Part shown: one piece after another, positions 61,866-64,000 of the stretch
Position numbering within the stretch: position 1 is the first letter of the stretch
Layout of the letters: the number at the start of each line of letters is the position of its first letter
NCBI RefSeq assembly: GCF_020283565.1
Contig: NC_060060.1
Coordinates: 5,890,001 to 5,954,000, forward strand
Direction: 5' to 3'
From: Trifolium pratense
Taxonomy: Eukaryota > Streptophyta > Magnoliopsida > Fabales > Fabaceae
Length of the DNA: 64,000 nucleotides
The notes under the pieces: model-generated
What the model was told of the DNA's origin: nothing
Seen by the model: the letters and a program-made list of their open reading frames with translations, nothing else
The model's database searches: none
Position numbers and translations under genes: made by a program

Positions 61866-63806
61866 TTAAAAATCTAGCCTAAAGCTAATACTTTCATAAG
61901 GTGCCAAATCTAACGATTCTAAAAAGGTCTTAAAATCAACATTTTCATCCATCTTCATTGTGACTTTCACATCCTTCAAATCATGCCACCAACACTTAGT
62001 ATCATGAAAACTGCAAAAGCATTCTCCCTCTTTTCTTCTCATTAACATCTCGTAGAAAAACTGTAGTTTTAGACGATTAACAAAATCGAGTTAGAACATA
62101 AGCTCCACATAACATTTAATTATATTGTAAAAGTATAAACATTTTATGCATAAATAAATGTGTTTGACATAAAACGAAAACATGGCAAGACAAGTTTTTG
62201 TTTTTTCTTCTGTCATATAATCACAATATGTTATGCAAGAATTTCACAACTCGAAGCACAAATTGAAATTTAAAGAATATGGGAGACAATGACACACCTC
62301 AATGAATTCTTTGCCGCCCGAATTGATGACTCTCAAAGAAATAGTTTCTGGACAACAGCTTGCAAGTAAGATTTTTACAACAGACGAGAACAAATATTTA
62401 TTCTGAGGAAAATGGGATATGGTCAAGTGTTTGATGCTCGTTGGAGTGAATGAAACATGCGAGGCAACTGGGTCCAATGCATCCTACATAATCCAGGGTA
62501 AGTGTAGACAAAAATCAATAAGTAAATATAAAAACTAAATTAACCAATCAAATAGCAAATTCATACTCACAACATTTGACATGTTACTGATGGATAGAGC
62601 TAATGATGTCAAAACATTGTTAGGTTTGATGTTTTGCATGAATTTCCTCAAGTTACAAAGATACACATAATCAACGTGTATCCCAATATTGACTTCCAAT
62701 TGACTAGAATTTCTCAAAAAAGATATAGTAGGTTCTGAAGCACCATGACCTATATATCCAAATGACAATAGATTTGGAGCATCAATATTAACCCCCTTCA
62801 AGTTAGAGCAATTTGATAACTCCAACACCTTAAGTCGAACACTTGAAATATTAATTCTCTCAGACATTTTGCAATAGCTTAACTTCAAAATCTCAAGAAA
62901 AGGGAATTTTGGAAACTGTTCTGTTAAAAAAGTACTTGTTGTCACATACAACATGCATAACTCTTTCAAATTTTTGCACCTATCAAAATCAATCTTAAAT
63001 GGTGCGGCAAAATAATTAGGAGAATAACATAAAGTCTCAAGACTCGGGGCATCAATAGAAACATCGTTTATTCCCACAACATCAACACTCTCGAGCTTTT
63101 GTATACCACTAATGCTCAAAGACTTCAACTTCTCCATGGTGCCATCACCAGAGCCTATCACGAAACAGCACCTCAAAGTTATCGATTCAATCAGTGGACA
63201 AAAAGAAATGAGTTGGTCAATTGCATGTTGATCTCCCAAAAGTACCTGCTGCAGTGACAATACCCTCAATGAGGTAAACATGAATGAATGATTAATGAAT
63301 GTTGGATCAATCTTTATATACCCCTTTAACACCAACTTCGTAATTGATTTGGCTTCAATGGCACAAATTGGCAATACATGGTATCGGCACCGGCCTACTG
63401 GTATATATTGGGAATAATCTATTACCTCAACACCACATTCACAAGCCAATTTAATCCAAATATCAACATCTTCTTTTGAAATGTGGCCAAGTTCAGAATT
63501 CACATGGAGCTTAAATTCTTTGATAGTCAAGCTTTGGTCACGAAACCTTAGGATAGTCTTTTTCACATAATCACAAAATCCTAACATCTTTCTCATCTTT
63601 TCACTATCTTCCATTGGTTGTAATGGAGACATTCCCATGAATTTACTTGTAGAGAAAGACAATATAGGAAAAGTATACCATGTGTCTAACCAAGCCTTGG
63701 ACAAAACACTTGTCCTAGTAGCATCTTTCTCTGGCAACTTTGACAGAATGCAATGGAGAATTATTTTTGGTAGACTCGATAATCTATCTTGATCAAGCTC
63801 CTCCAT
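61866..63806 (-). CDS. F-box/LRR/FBD protein, copy 3
   Basis: Exons 63806-62571, 62483-62298 and 62060-61866 join in phase 0 to 538 residues. F-box LSSLPKIILHCILSKLPEKD at about 8-44, then 'SKAWLDTWYTFPILSF', an LRR series (LRVLSLQQVLLGDQ, LKSLSISGIQKLESV, LKELCMLYV, LEILKLSYC, LKVLELSNC), and an FBD C-terminus ending FKTFLESLDLAPYESISFRLDF. This looks like the reference form of the local family: full LRR region and full C-terminus. The probable role is an SCF substrate receptor with unknown target. Splice donors (GTGAGT; GTGTGT) are shared with copies 1 and 2. A MITE starts about 80 bases upstream of the ATG. Confidence 0.9.
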
Positions 63807-63888
63807 TTATGTTCTAAATTCAACAACATAAGAGACTGTGTTAAAATAGGTAATAATTCATATCCTCCATTTATGTTATTATGAACCA

Positions 63889-64000
63889 TCAAGATTAACG
63901 GTATTTAATAAAAACGCATAAACCGTTAATCTTAATGAGTCTCAATAACATATCAAACGGTTTTAGATTTTTGTAAAGTTTAACAAAAATGATGTACACG
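63889..64000. mobile_element. foldback MITE, cut by the window end
   Basis: CCGTTAATCTTAATGAGTCTCAATAACATATCAAACGGTTTTAGATTT parallels 10845-10885 of the 398-bp foldback element, and GATTAACGGT...ACCGTTAATC is its central hairpin. Its left end is near 63889, where similarity to the upstream of copy 2 stops. Confidence 0.6.

Overview
The window is plant nuclear DNA: AT-rich, intron-containing genes with GT-AG splice sites, plant TATA boxes and dense small transposons. The gene families and the repeat spectrum (three tRNA-derived SINE families with poly(A) tails, Mutator/hAT MITEs, Stowaway-like MITEs, a Helitron end) fit a legume of the Medicago/Trifolium/Pisum group. The species is my inference; I could not run a search.

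Layout. 1-2.4 kb: an F-box/LRR/FBD gene (+). 2.4-4.6 kb: nested MITEs. 4.6-5.6 kb: an intronless DUF1645 gene (-) with an internal 28-codon duplication. 5.7-19.1 kb: gene-poor, holding SINEs, MITEs, long (TA)n tracts, a FAR1-like relic and the 3' end of a Helitron with a helicase remnant. 19.2-25.6 kb: an 11-coding-exon P4-type ATPase, a phospholipid flippase (-). 25.6-39.8 kb: another transposon-rich stretch with a Mutator-like element, LINE relics, a hAT-type MITE and a lone RNase H ORF. 39.9-49.5 kb: a 20-coding-exon STE20-type Ser/Thr kinase (+) with a long 5' leader intron. 50.4-52.0 kb: a Copia relic and a nuclear copy of plastid 5S rRNA. 52.3-53.8 kb: a second FBD F-box gene (-), missing most of its LRR region. 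56.6-57.8 kb: an F-box gene of the F-box-associated-domain type (-), broken by a frameshift. 58.7-59.7 kb: a long-TIR element carrying a small ORF with its own TATA box. 60.0-60.6 kb: a hAT remnant. 60.8-63.8 kb: an FBD pseudogene fragment and a third, intact FBD F-box gene (-). The window ends inside a foldback MITE.

The genes do not form a pathway. The coherent theme is a small expanding and decaying FBD F-box family (three genes and one fragment) whose 3' flanks were duplicated with them. The two single-copy-type genes (flippase and kinase) are complete: the exon chains I built keep frame throughout, giving 1193 and 670 residues. I found no complete autonomous transposon and no obviously new molecular system. 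The less ordinary items are the 174-bp-TIR element with its ORF, a microhomology deletion that shortened one F-box protein in frame, a duplicated decoy splice donor in the flippase gene, and a nuclear plastid 5S fragment.
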